Assembly (NCBI GenBank): GCA_964471235.1
Contig: CAYYGL010000044.1
Span: 1 to 28,606, forward strand
Origin: CAYYGL01 sp964471235
Lineage (GTDB): Bacteria; Calditrichota; Calditrichia; RBG-13-44-9; J075
DNA: 28,606 nt
Direction of reading: 5' to 3'
Shown here: in pieces, positions 1 through 7,368 of the stretch
How positions within the stretch are numbered: the stretch's first letter is position 1
Layout of the letters: every line of letters begins with the position of its first letter
The notes under the pieces: generated by a model
Seen by the model: only the letters and a program-made list of their open reading frames with translations
The model's database searches: none
Told to the model about the DNA's origin: nothing
Made by a program: the position numbers and the translations under genes

Positions 1-78
1 CGAGCATTAAAAATAGCCCGATTAATTATTCAAACTCCATAATTTTGACGATCCGACATCTCAAATCCGTATTTTCTT

Positions 79-1899
79 TTACTCCATTGGCAACTCTTGT
101 TCCTTCATCAATTTTCCTACCGGGTAGAGATTGACATCTTGTTCCCGGTAAGGCGTTCGGGCGTAGAAAAAATACAAGCGCGCCCAGTGGTTGTTGTAGC
201 GGCTGGAATCCGACCGCACCGCCTGTTGATATTCCTCCCATAAACCGGGGTTCTCGGCTAACATCTTGCGGGCAATCCCTTCCAATTTATAATCTTCGGC
301 ATACTCCTTCCGCTCAAAAATGGTATTCCACATCCCCCAGCGCAGCATGGAATCCGGTGCGTTGGGTTCCAGCAAATGGGCAATCACCCGGTTGGTGCGT
401 TGATTCATGAGGAGCACCGCACTGCCTGCCGGAAAGGTGCGCTTTTCCTGCACTGTCTCCGCTTCAAAAGTTAAGCGCAGCCTCCCTTCGAACGGCCGCT
501 TTGCCCAATGCACCTGGTTAAACCGGTAACTCTGCACCGGTAGTGCTACCGCTTCCCGAAGGCGACGGATGACCACCCCATGCAATTTAAGCAATTCTAT
601 TTGCTCCTGCCACTCAGGTGGGATAATATAGGCATAAGGGATGCGCGCAGAATCCACCACCACGGTATGCTTAAAAAACGGAAGCCGATACGTTTTCTTC
701 TCATCGCCGAACTGCACCCATTTACCACCGGAGACATCGCTCTCGGTGATGGTAAATGCGACTCCTTGGTAATCAATCAGGGTGCTGTCACTCATATTCA
801 CCCGGGTGCCGAGGGGCAGGTAGCTTCCTACCAGCCTTTCAGCGGTAAGCCGATCCGACTCCCGGTTCACCCGCATCAGTTCCCGATACTGCTCATTCAG
901 AAGTTTGAGTATATGTTTTAAGAGTTGATAATTGGCTGTAACCCGGGTACGGTAATCTTTTAAAGCATGGGTTTCCACCAGGTAAAAAATTCGATTTTGC
1001 ACCACCCCGTAGCCGGTGGAATAACGGGGACTGAACGGAAAGTGAGTTATCCCTTTGCGAAGATCCGGTCGTTCTTTCAGTCGGTGGTACGGAAAAATGG
1101 GAATACCATCAGCAGCCATCCGGCTCTGAAGATAGGGTTCCATCACCCGGGCGGTCCATTCCCGTAGCGGTTGGGCAACAGTGCGGTCTTTTTCAATGCC
1201 ATAGGTAAGGGCGTATTGATGATCAAACCCGTCGGTGACGTGGTTATCCACCAGGAAATCCGGCAGCCAGCGATTGAAGAGCTTTAGCCAGGCGCGCATC
1301 TCCGGGGTATCCGCTTTCAGAAAATCACGGTTGAGATTGAGTCGCTGCGCAGTGGCACGATACCCCATCTCCTCGGGTCCGTTTTGATTGATGCGGTTGT
1401 AGGGACCGAATCGCTCATGCCCATCCACATTGAAGATGGGAATCATCAACACCGTCACGTGGTCTAAGAGGTCGGCATATTTTCGGGTGATGGCGATTTC
1501 GCGCATCAGCATCAGGCTGGCGTCTTTGCCATCGCACTCCCCGGCATGGATGCAGGATTGAATCAACACCACTGCCTGACCGGACGTGCGCACTGCCTCC
1601 GGGGTGAAATCCCCGTTTTTGTTGAGAATCACCAATGGCAATTCCCTGCCCTGGGGACTGGTGCCCAAAATGGTAAACTGCACCCAATCGGATGCTGCCG
1701 CCAGCCGCCGGCAATAGTCTATCGTCTCCTCGTAACGGGGCGTTTTCGTGAAATGCGACCGTTCATAGACCGTTAGCCACTCATCTTCGGTTTGTGCCGG
1801 AAGATGGGTTGTCATGAGGGTTAACAGTAATCCTGTCAGAAAGAGGTTCAATATTCCACTGCGTTTCTTAATGAACATGAAAAAACGGTATCGCTGCAT
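79..1899 (-). CDS. Secreted M14-family zinc carboxypeptidase
   Basis: Predicted zinc metallopeptidase of the carboxypeptidase A (M14) superfamily, 606 aa, probably acting on peptides or peptidoglycan fragments outside the cytoplasm. The N-terminus has a basic start and a hydrophobic stretch (about residues 16-31) ending at LPAQ, a plausible signal peptide. The M14 zinc motif HxxE is HAGE at residues 118-121. The third zinc ligand is probably the His in VDNHVTDG (about residue 220), and the catalytic Glu is probably in YLVETHAL (about residue 308). The following ~300 residues resemble the accessory C-terminal part of large M14 proteins. The ATG at 1897-1899 is preceded by AAAGGAGAT at a good distance. 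An internal ATG at codon 8 is possible but lacks its own ribosome site. The exact substrate cannot be told from sequence. Confidence 0.9.
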   Translation of the reverse strand: MQRYRFFMFIKKRSGILNLFLTGLLLTLMTTHLPAQTEDEWLTVYERSHFTKTPRYEETIDYCRRLAAASDWVQFTILGTSPQGRELPLVILNKNGDFTPEAVRTSGQAVVLIQSCIHAGECDGKDASLMLMREIAITRKYADLLDHVTVLMIPIFNVDGHERFGPYNRINQNGPEEMGYRATAQRLNLNRDFLKADTPEMRAWLKLFNRWLPDFLVDNHVTDGFDHQYALTYGIEKDRTVAQPLREWTARVMEPYLQSRMAADGIPIFPYHRLKERPDLRKGITHFPFSPRYSTGYGVVQNRIFYLVETHALKDYRTRVTANYQLLKHILKLLNEQYRELMRVNRESDRLTAERLVGSYLPLGTRVNMSDSTLIDYQGVAFTITESDVSGGKWVQFGDEKKTYRLPFFKHTVVVDSARIPYAYIIPPEWQEQIELLKLHGVVIRRLREAVALPVQSYRFNQVHWAKRPFEGRLRLTFEAETVQEKRTFPAGSAVLLMNQRTNRVIAHLLEPNAPDSMLRWGMWNTIFERKEYAEDYKLEGIARKMLAENPGLWEEYQQAVRSDSSRYNNHWARLYFFYARTPYREQDVNLYPVGKLMKEQELPME

Positions 1900-2122
1900 T
1901 CAGTATCTCCTTTGCGTTTGAGTTGGTAATCAAATGGTCAATGGTGAGTGAAAGAGTAGGGTTAGATAACTATCCAATCGATTTACGGTTGGTTATTTCC
2001 TTTTCACTGACCCACTGATTACTGACCTACTGTTTACTGTCCTCCCTCCCCTCCCCGGTTATCCATATAACCTCCTACCCACCACTCTTCTACCCATCTA
2101 CCCATTTACCGCTGCCTTCCCC

Positions 2123-2192
2123 TTTCATCTTTCATCTTTCATCTTTAATCTTTCATCTTTAATCTTTCATCTTTAATCTTTCATCTTTAATC
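2123..2192. repeat. Heptamer array TTTCATC/TTTAATC, ten units
   Basis: Ten consecutive 7-bp units alternate between TTTCATC and TTTAATC (GATGAAA/GATTAAA on the minus strand). The array fills the end of the 287-bp gap between the carboxypeptidase and the pseudouridine synthase gene. It provides the last codons and the TAA stop of the pseudouridine synthase on the minus strand. Similar heptamers recur at 21038-21062, 21204-21220 and 21501-21543. The rest of this gap is pyrimidine-rich, with degenerate ACTGAYC-like words around 2005-2040 and no gene. Confidence 0.85.
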
Positions 2193-3203
2193 TTTCCCTC
2201 CCTCCCTGCCGATATCAGGAAAAGACGATTGTAACCGGGAGAGAAAAGCATCCGGTAAGGGAGCACGAATCGTCAGATGTTCTTTAACAACTTCGTGTCT
2301 ATTCGTGTCATTCGTGGACCCAACCTTAGCACGAATCGTCAGATGTTCTTTGACAACCGGATACCGGAATGATATTTCCAGGCAATGGAGCAACATGGGA
2401 GTCTTTGCGTCTCCGTAAGCGGCATTGCCGTACACGGGGTCGCCAAGTATGGTCAGCCCACTCACTTCCATACTGATGCGAATTTGATGGGTTCTGCCGG
2501 TCACCGGCTGCGCTTCGATAAGCGCCAGGTGCTGAGTTTTATTAACAGCCAGCACCCGAAAGCGGGTTAGACACCGGCGGTAGCGGGAAACGGGTGTGCC
2601 GGAGAACTTCACTTTCCGCGGGTTGCCAACCGGGGAAGAGAGATAGCCTTCCACTTCCCATTCATCTCCCGGGGGATTGCCCTTACCAATCAACCAATAA
2701 CGTTTTTGGAACTCACCGGTTTTTGTTAACTGATTCAGAGCCGCTGCCATCTTTTTTCTCAGGGGAATCAGCAGCACCCCGGTGGTGCCCTTATCCAGTC
2801 GATGGAAGGAGTAATAATGGTGCGGCAGCACGCCGGCTTGTTGGGCATAAGCATACACATTATGCACGGCGGATTCCAGGACAGGTGCGGTGGGAATTCC
2901 GGCAGGCTTGTTCAGGGCAAGCAGATGTTCATCCCGGTAAAGCACCCGTGAATGCCAGTCAATCTTGGCTGCCAGGGCATCGAAGGTTGAACCGTCGAAG
3001 GGATACACAATGATACGCACGGGCTTACCAGCAGAAATTTGAAAAGACTGCTTCCGCACCCGTTTTCTGTTCACATAAACACTTCCCTGGAGGATCAGCC
3101 TGCGCAATTCTCGCCGGGAAAATTGGGGTAGCTCACGGGCAAGCACTTTATCCAGTCGCTCCGGCTGCTCACCTTGATAGTTGAGAACAAATCGTTTACC
3201 CAT
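2187..3203 (-). CDS. RluA-family 23S rRNA-type pseudouridine synthase with S4 domain
   Basis: Converts specific uridines to pseudouridine in structured RNA, most likely rRNA. The protein has 338 aa. An N-terminal S4 RNA-binding domain (about residues 15-60, ERLDKVLARELPQFSRRELR) is followed by the catalytic domain with HRLDKGTTG (catalytic Asp about residue 136) and the conserved GRTHQIR. Whether the target is that of RluD, RluC or another paralogue cannot be decided. The odd part is the C-terminus: VVKEHLTIRA occurs twice, 22 residues apart, because of a 66-bp in-frame tandem duplication. The normal family ending (APLPDAF...) resumes after the second copy. The last codons GGKD and the TAA come from the adjoining heptamer array. 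No clear Shine-Dalgarno precedes the ATG at 3201-3203. Confidence 0.93.
   Translation of the reverse strand: MGKRFVLNYQGEQPERLDKVLARELPQFSRRELRRLILQGSVYVNRKRVRKQSFQISAGKPVRIIVYPFDGSTFDALAAKIDWHSRVLYRDEHLLALNKPAGIPTAPVLESAVHNVYAYAQQAGVLPHHYYSFHRLDKGTTGVLLIPLRKKMAAALNQLTKTGEFQKRYWLIGKGNPPGDEWEVEGYLSSPVGNPRKVKFSGTPVSRYRRCLTRFRVLAVNKTQHLALIEAQPVTGRTHQIRISMEVSGLTILGDPVYGNAAYGDAKTPMLLHCLEISFRYPVVKEHLTIRAKVGSTNDTNRHEVVKEHLTIRAPLPDAFLSRLQSSFPDIGREGGKD
2263..2358. repeat. In-frame 66-bp tandem duplication inside the pseudouridine synthase gene
   Basis: Two 30-bp copies (2263-2292 and 2329-2358) differ at one base and start exactly 66 bp apart. Between them lie words of the form TTCGTGTC/ATTCGTG (2292-2317), which look like a dispersed intergenic repeat motif. 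The duplication adds 22 codons without breaking the frame. Confidence 0.85.
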
Positions 3204-3271
3204 AAAGAGGATTCTTATGAAAATGTAACTCCGAAATCAATTAACACACCATTAACAAGAGGTATAGGGAT

Positions 3272-3631
3272 ATGCCGCAATTAAAACTCATTCAGGGACG
3301 AAAGAGTGGTGAGGTAACACCAAAAAACACAGCATCGCCAATGGTGGAGATGCTGAGCATTCTTGCTTCGGAAATTCCTCCCGGTTTACGGCTCACCAGA
3401 TTGCAATTTAAGCGAATTCAACACGATTGGCAAACGTTCTTCCAGGAAGCGCCCACTCATAGGTATTCCATTAACATTTTTGGAGAAGCGCCGGAACAGA
3501 ACAACCGACTGGCGTTGCGGGAATTTATCAAACGACTGGATCGGCTGGGAGTTCTTACCCGGGTTACGTTTCTTGACGACCCGGGGAAAAAACCTGCTAC
3601 ACTGTATTTTAAATTAGAGGGTGTGGCGTGA
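3272..3631 (+). CDS. Small soluble PilN-like domain protein, hypothetical
   Basis: 119-aa protein without signal peptide or membrane segment. The middle part (IPPGLRLTRLQFKRI, then YSINIFGEAPEQNN, then an amphipathic helix and VTFLDD) follows the pattern of the periplasmic ferredoxin-like half of PilN/GspL proteins: 'proline-glycine, hydrophobic strand, G-x-A, helix, strand'. It would be that domain alone, without the usual N-terminal helix. The start has AAGAGGTATAGGGAT upstream, a reasonable ribosome site. The gene is divergent from the pseudouridine synthase (68-bp gap). The pilus genes begin 3 kb downstream, which makes a link to them possible but unproven. The gene is probably real; the family assignment is tentative. 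Confidence 0.6.
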   Translation: MPQLKLIQGRKSGEVTPKNTASPMVEMLSILASEIPPGLRLTRLQFKRIQHDWQTFFQEAPTHRYSINIFGEAPEQNNRLALREFIKRLDRLGVLTRVTFLDDPGKKPATLYFKLEGVA

Positions 3632-3821
3632 GGATTTGGAACTCGATCCCGGTTGCATATTAATTACAACGGGTAGTACACAAGCTTCTAACACTGTGCT
3701 CTCGGACAGTTAAACAGACGACGTCCTGAAAGATGTTGGATGCACAATCCCTAAAAAAATACATGCTTGTTCCGGGAAATCATCGTATCTTTGTGCGCAA
3801 CCAAAACATCAGGAGGCAACC

Positions 3822-4043
3822 ATGGCAAAGAAAATTACCATTGAATATTGTGTGGAGTGAAACTACTACCCCCAGGCCGCCAGTCTGGCGGAAGCAATTC
3901 AACAGGCAATCGGGATAGAGCCGGAATTGATTAAATCCGGCGGCGGGGTCTTTGAAGTGGAGGTGGACGGTAAGCTGATCTTCTCCAAGAAAAAAGAACA
4001 CCGTTTCCCGGAGCATGAGGAGATTCTCAGTCAATTGACCTAA
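3822..4043 (+). CDS. selW: SelW-like (Rdx family) selenoprotein with UGA-encoded selenocysteine
   Basis: 73-residue thioredoxin-fold redox protein of the SelW/Rdx type. Reading from ATG 3822 gives MAKKITIEYCVE, then TGA at 3858-3860, then NYYPQAASLAEAIQQ and onward to TAA at 4041-4043. If the TGA is selenocysteine (residue 13), the protein has the diagnostic CxxU motif (C10-V-E-U13). It also has the family's later GGGVFEVEVDGKLIFSKK strand-turn and FPEHEEI helix, at the usual small family length. A perfect AGGAGG lies 5 nt before the start. A hairpin begins 17 nt after the UGA. The gene converges on trxB, a fitting redox neighbour. Conventional annotation would read TGA as stop and lose the gene. 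Family members with Cys in this place exist, so the alternative is a point mutation, but the hairpin and the intact downstream frame argue for decoding. The genome must then hold selA, selB, selC and selD, which are not in this window. Confidence 0.88.
3858..3891 (+). promoter_or_regulatory. Putative bacterial SECIS: UGA plus downstream hairpin
   Basis: The stem CCGCCA (3877-3882) pairs perfectly with TGGCGG (3886-3891) around the loop GTC, 17 nt downstream of the UGA at 3858-3860. A G at the start of a small apical loop about 16-37 nt after the UGA is the known bacterial SECIS pattern recognised by SelB. The hairpin lies in the coding sequence, as expected for bacteria. Confidence 0.72.
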
Positions 4044-4116
4044 CGGTGCCGGAAATTCGGTGAGAACCGTTCCCAACACCATGACTTGTTAAGAGGATGA
4101 AAGAGACGAGTAACAA

Positions 4117-4162
4117 GTGATGCGTGAAACGTAATACCTGTTTTTTACGTTTCACGCATCAC
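4117..4162. terminator. Perfect 18-bp inverted repeat between convergent selW-like gene and trxB
   Basis: Arms 4117-4134 and 4145-4162 are perfectly complementary, with a 10-nt loop containing a T-run. The repeat sits between the 3' ends of two convergent genes (stops at 4043 and 4208), the usual place for a bidirectional terminator. There is no clean U-tract after either arm. The motif family (CGTTTCACGCATCAC) also looks like a dispersed palindromic repeat, so it may be both. Confidence 0.6.
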
Positions 4163-4207
4163 CTTTCACGAATGGGATAGCATGATTGTGGACCGTTACC
4201 GTATAGT

Positions 4208-5182
4208 TCAGGAAGTCTGCTCTGCGGTTTCCTCCTGCTGTTGAAATTCCAGGTGACCCAGGTAATGTTCGGCGTCAATCGCAGCCATACAGCCGGAACC
4301 GGCGGCGGTGATTGCCTGACGATACACCGAATCCTGCACATCTCCCGCAGCAAATACACCGGGCACCGATGTTTTGGTGGTCCCTTTCTCCGTGACAATA
4401 TAGCCTTTCTCATCCACCTCGACCTGGCCCTTGAATATCTCCGTGTTCGGGGTATGCCCGATGGCTAAGAAAACACCTTCGCAGGGAAACTCGGTAATCT
4501 CCCCGGTAACGGTATCTTTTAACTTCACACCGGTCACCCCGGTTTCCTGACTACCCAGCACTTCTACAACTGTTTTATTCCATTGAAAATCTATTTTTTC
4601 ATTACTAAAGGCGCGTTGCTGCATGATTTTGGAAGCGCGTAATTCACTCCGCCGATGCACAATGGTGACCCGGGAAGCAAATTTCGTCAGGAAGGTGGCT
4701 TCTTCCATAGCGGAATCTCCCCCGCCCACTACAATCACGTGTTTATCTTTAAAGAAGAAACCGTCGCAGGTGGCGCAGGCGGAAACCCCATAGCCCATCA
4801 GTTTGGCTTCGGATTCCAATCCCAGTAATTTGGCGGAAGCGCCGGTGGCAATAATTACCGCATCGGCGGTAAATTCTTCGCCTTCGGCGGTTATGTTAAA
4901 GGGATGTTTCGAAAAATCCACTTCGGTAACAGTACGATATAAAAATTCGGCACCAAACCGTTCTGCCTGTTTGCGAAATAGTTCCATCAATTCCGGTCCC
5001 ATAATTCCTTCCGGGAAACCGGGAAAATTTTCCACATCCGTGGTGATGGTCAACTGTCCCCCGGGCTGGCTGCCGGCGATCACCAGCGGTTTCAACTCTG
5101 CCCGGGCAGCATACAATGCAGCCGTATCTCCTGCCGGACCGGAACCAATCACAATCACCTTATAATGTTTTTCTCGCTCCAT
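4208..5182 (-). CDS. trxB: Thioredoxin-disulfide reductase
   Basis: FAD/NADPH flavoprotein that reduces thioredoxin in the cytoplasm. The protein has 324 aa, the normal bacterial length. It has the N-terminal FAD dinucleotide motif GSGPAGDTAALYAARA (residues ~12-27), the redox-active CATC (about residues 136-139), the NADPH-binding GGGDSAMEEA just after it, and the C-terminal FAD motif GVFAAGDV. The ATG at 5180-5182 is preceded by GAGGAG. A SelW-like selenoprotein gene converges on it 165 bp away. This suggests a shared thiol/selenol redox role, though convergent genes are not co-transcribed. Confidence 0.97.
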   Translation of the reverse strand: MEREKHYKVIVIGSGPAGDTAALYAARAELKPLVIAGSQPGGQLTITTDVENFPGFPEGIMGPELMELFRKQAERFGAEFLYRTVTEVDFSKHPFNITAEGEEFTADAVIIATGASAKLLGLESEAKLMGYGVSACATCDGFFFKDKHVIVVGGGDSAMEEATFLTKFASRVTIVHRRSELRASKIMQQRAFSNEKIDFQWNKTVVEVLGSQETGVTGVKLKDTVTGEITEFPCEGVFLAIGHTPNTEIFKGQVEVDEKGYIVTEKGTTKTSVPGVFAAGDVQDSVYRQAITAAGSGCMAAIDAEHYLGHLEFQQQEETAEQTS

Positions 5183-5512
5183 TCACAATTCTCCTCTGCT
5201 AAATATCCGTTCTTATCTTCCATTAATGTTTACATTAGATGCCCTCAGGCGTTTCGGGATACAAGCAAAAATGTAAATATAGTTTTGCCAATGAACAAAC
5301 GGGAATTATTTTATCGAGGTTGGATACCGCGGAGGGGGCAGCGAAAAAAATCTATCTCAAAATCCCCCGGCAGGTATTTTCCCTGGGGATTGTTGATTCC
5401 TCGCAATATATTATGCTGTATCCGTAGTTTTGTATGCAATTAATGACATCCGTTCCGCCGTTTTTCAGGACAGACGGATGGTATAAAACCTTGATCAAAC
5501 CGGAGTATTGGT
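5183..5512. other. Intergenic region, divergent promoters of trxB and the DUF58 gene
   Basis: 330 bp between divergent genes must hold both promoters, but no convincing -35/-10 pair was found. A short reading frame at 5239-5427 lacks a ribosome site and a recognisable product, and is not called. Confidence 0.5.
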
Positions 5513-6427
5513 ATGCCAGACCGCCCTCGCGGAAATGCTCAAAAATATTTGCTGCCGGAGATCGTCTCCCAGATAAAAAATCTGGAATTGATTGCCCGGT
5601 TTATTGTGGAAGGTTTTTTAGTGGGCTTGCATAAAAGCCCGTTCCATGGATTTAGCGTGGAATTTTCCGAACACCGCCAATATATGCCCGGGGACAATAT
5701 CCGGGATATTGACTGGAAAGTTTACGGACGCACGGATCGCTATTACATCAAACAATATGAAGAAGAGACCAACCTGAAAGCCTACCTGTTATTGGATGTT
5801 TCCGGTTCCATGGGCTACACAAGTCACCGGGTTACCAAGCACCAGTATGCGGTTTACCTGGCGGCAGCGTTATCCTATTTGCTTCTCAAACAGCGCGATG
5901 CCGTGGGATTGACTTTTTTCTCTGACAAAATTCACCAGTACCTTCCGCCGAAGTCCACCAATTCATATATCAAATACTTACTGAAAGCGTTAAACGATTC
6001 TCAACCCCGCCAAAGCACCACCAATCTCAGCCAAATGCTCCACATTATGGCGGAGAAAATTAAACGCCGGGGATTGGTTATTCTGTTCTCCGAATTTTTA
6101 TATGAAGAACCGCAGAAAATCCTGGAAGGGTTAAGACATTTTCGTCATTACAATCATGAGGTGTTGGTGTTTAACATCCTGGATCCCAATGATCGCTTTT
6201 TCAGTTTTGCCGACGAAGCCATGTTTGTGGATATGGAAACCGGTGAAGAACTTAAAACCCAACCATATCTGCTCCGTCATAATTACCAACAGTTGGTAGA
6301 ATCATTTTATGGCGAACTGAAGACCGCCTGTCATCAAATGCAAGTGGACTTCCAAACAATATTAACTACGGAAAGTTTTGATAAAGCTCTCCTGCGGTAT
6401 TTGCTGAAACGGAAGCGCTTATACTGA
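5513..6427 (+). CDS. DUF58 family protein (vWA-like)
   Basis: 304-aa cytoplasmic protein of the DUF58 family, usually partnered with MoxR AAA ATPases. The N-terminal half has the family signature HRQYMPGDNIRDIDWKVYGR. It is followed by a von Willebrand A-like fold with a MIDAS-type DVSGSMG (about residues 95-101) and the further motif LILFSEFLYE. No membrane anchor is visible. A GGAG precedes the ATG by about 8 nt. The usual moxR, BatA/BatB and transglutaminase neighbours are absent here, so it appears as an orphan. Its exact role (chaperone-like, cell envelope or metal-centre assembly) cannot be inferred. Confidence 0.9.
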   Translation: MPDRPRGNAQKYLLPEIVSQIKNLELIARFIVEGFLVGLHKSPFHGFSVEFSEHRQYMPGDNIRDIDWKVYGRTDRYYIKQYEEETNLKAYLLLDVSGSMGYTSHRVTKHQYAVYLAAALSYLLLKQRDAVGLTFFSDKIHQYLPPKSTNSYIKYLLKALNDSQPRQSTTNLSQMLHIMAEKIKRRGLVILFSEFLYEEPQKILEGLRHFRHYNHEVLVFNILDPNDRFFSFADEAMFVDMETGEELKTQPYLLRHNYQQLVESFYGELKTACHQMQVDFQTILTTESFDKALLRYLLKRKRLY

Positions 6428-6812
6428 GGTCGGGCCCGGCTTCTTGAAATCCAATCGCTTCGTTTGAAATCCCAATTCGGTATCAGGGAATCTTGCGATA
6501 TGCCACATCAAGAAACCTTGGGAGTAACAACAAACCTTTTCCCTTCTCAATCCTCCTTTTGGGTGTACACAATCTCATCCCCTTTGGTGAAAATTCGGTC
6601 ACTCTCCCCTATCCTCACCCCTGCGACAACGTTAAAATAAGGATTTTTCTCTTTATCTGTATTTTGGTATGGTTTTTGATATAACATTGTTTGAATTAAA
6701 AGGAATTGGAAAAAACAGGGCAGTTGTTTATGAATTATCAAATCATTCAATGTAATTTTCTAATTATTCAACCCCATATTTCCATTTAACCTAAACAAGG
6801 AGGTTCACCATT
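6428..6812. other. Intergenic region upstream of the pilus locus
   Basis: 385 bp without a supported gene. It becomes A+T-rich toward the pilin gene. TGGTATG-N4-TTGAT (6665-6680) has the GG/G(A) spacing of a sigma-54 -24/-12 element but has A instead of the critical C, so it is only suggestive. A strong AAGGAGG lies at 6797-6803, just before the pilin start. Confidence 0.4.
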
Positions 6813-7250
6813 ATGGGTCAACAACAACTCTTATTGATTGTGTTGGGTGTGATTATCGTAGGGATTGCGATTGCAGTGGGTGTTACCATGTTTAAGAGCA
6901 ACGCGGTCGATACCAACCGACAGGCTGTTATTGCCGATTTGGTCAACTTTGCCGCCAAGGCACAACGGTTTTACCGAACCCCGACGGAGTTGGGCGGTGG
7001 CAACCAGAGCTTTGATAATTTTTACTTAAGCCCGGTGGATACCGGCAATGCCAACGGCAGTTACAGCGCCTCCACCAGTAAACCGACCGGCACCGCTTAT
7101 GTTGCCGGCAGCACGGCGAAAATTTCCAGCAGCAGCGGTACTATTTACATAATCGGTTGCGGTAAGGAAAAAGGCGATAACCGTACCAACCCGGTTAAAG
7201 CATACGTCAAGGTAACCGCAGATAGCATTAGCACCACGATTTTGAACTGA
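6813..7250 (+). CDS. Non-canonical major pilin-like protein
   Basis: 145-aa protein beginning MGQQQ, then a hydrophobic helix LLLIVLGVIIVGIAIAVGVTMF (residues 6-27), a charged helix continuation (NRQAVIADLVNFAAKAQRFYR), and a Gly/Ser/Thr-rich surface domain. The layout is that of a type IV pilin or pseudopilin, but the classical basic leader, the G|F site and Glu5 are missing. Only Gly2 could serve as a cleavage residue. The start is fixed by AAGGAGG 9 nt upstream, the strongest ribosome site in the locus, as expected for an abundant subunit. It is the first gene of the pilus locus, 118 bp before the platform gene. Two Cys are not apparent: only one (IIGCGK) near the end, so no disulfide loop is expected. 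Confidence 0.8.
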   Translation: MGQQQLLLIVLGVIIVGIAIAVGVTMFKSNAVDTNRQAVIADLVNFAAKAQRFYRTPTELGGGNQSFDNFYLSPVDTGNANGSYSASTSKPTGTAYVAGSTAKISSSSGTIYIIGCGKEKGDNRTNPVKAYVKVTADSISTTILN

Positions 7251-7368
7251 AATAAATTTATTAATATGGAACGAGACCTCTCAGGGTAACCGGTCCGGGC
7301 AGTCCTCTGTTATGGTAAGTTGGCCGTTAAACCTGAGGGGTTGTTTTAAACCTGAGGGAACAGGGAAA

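Noticed and set aside
5239..5427. 61-codon frame upstream of the DUF58 gene
   Set aside because: No ribosome site, lies in a divergent promoter region, and the product resembles no protein. It could be a remnant but cannot be supported.
6665..6680. Sigma-54-like promoter before the pilin gene
   Set aside because: The spacing fits, but the essential C of the -12 GC is an A and the distance to the gene is long. Kept only as a remark.
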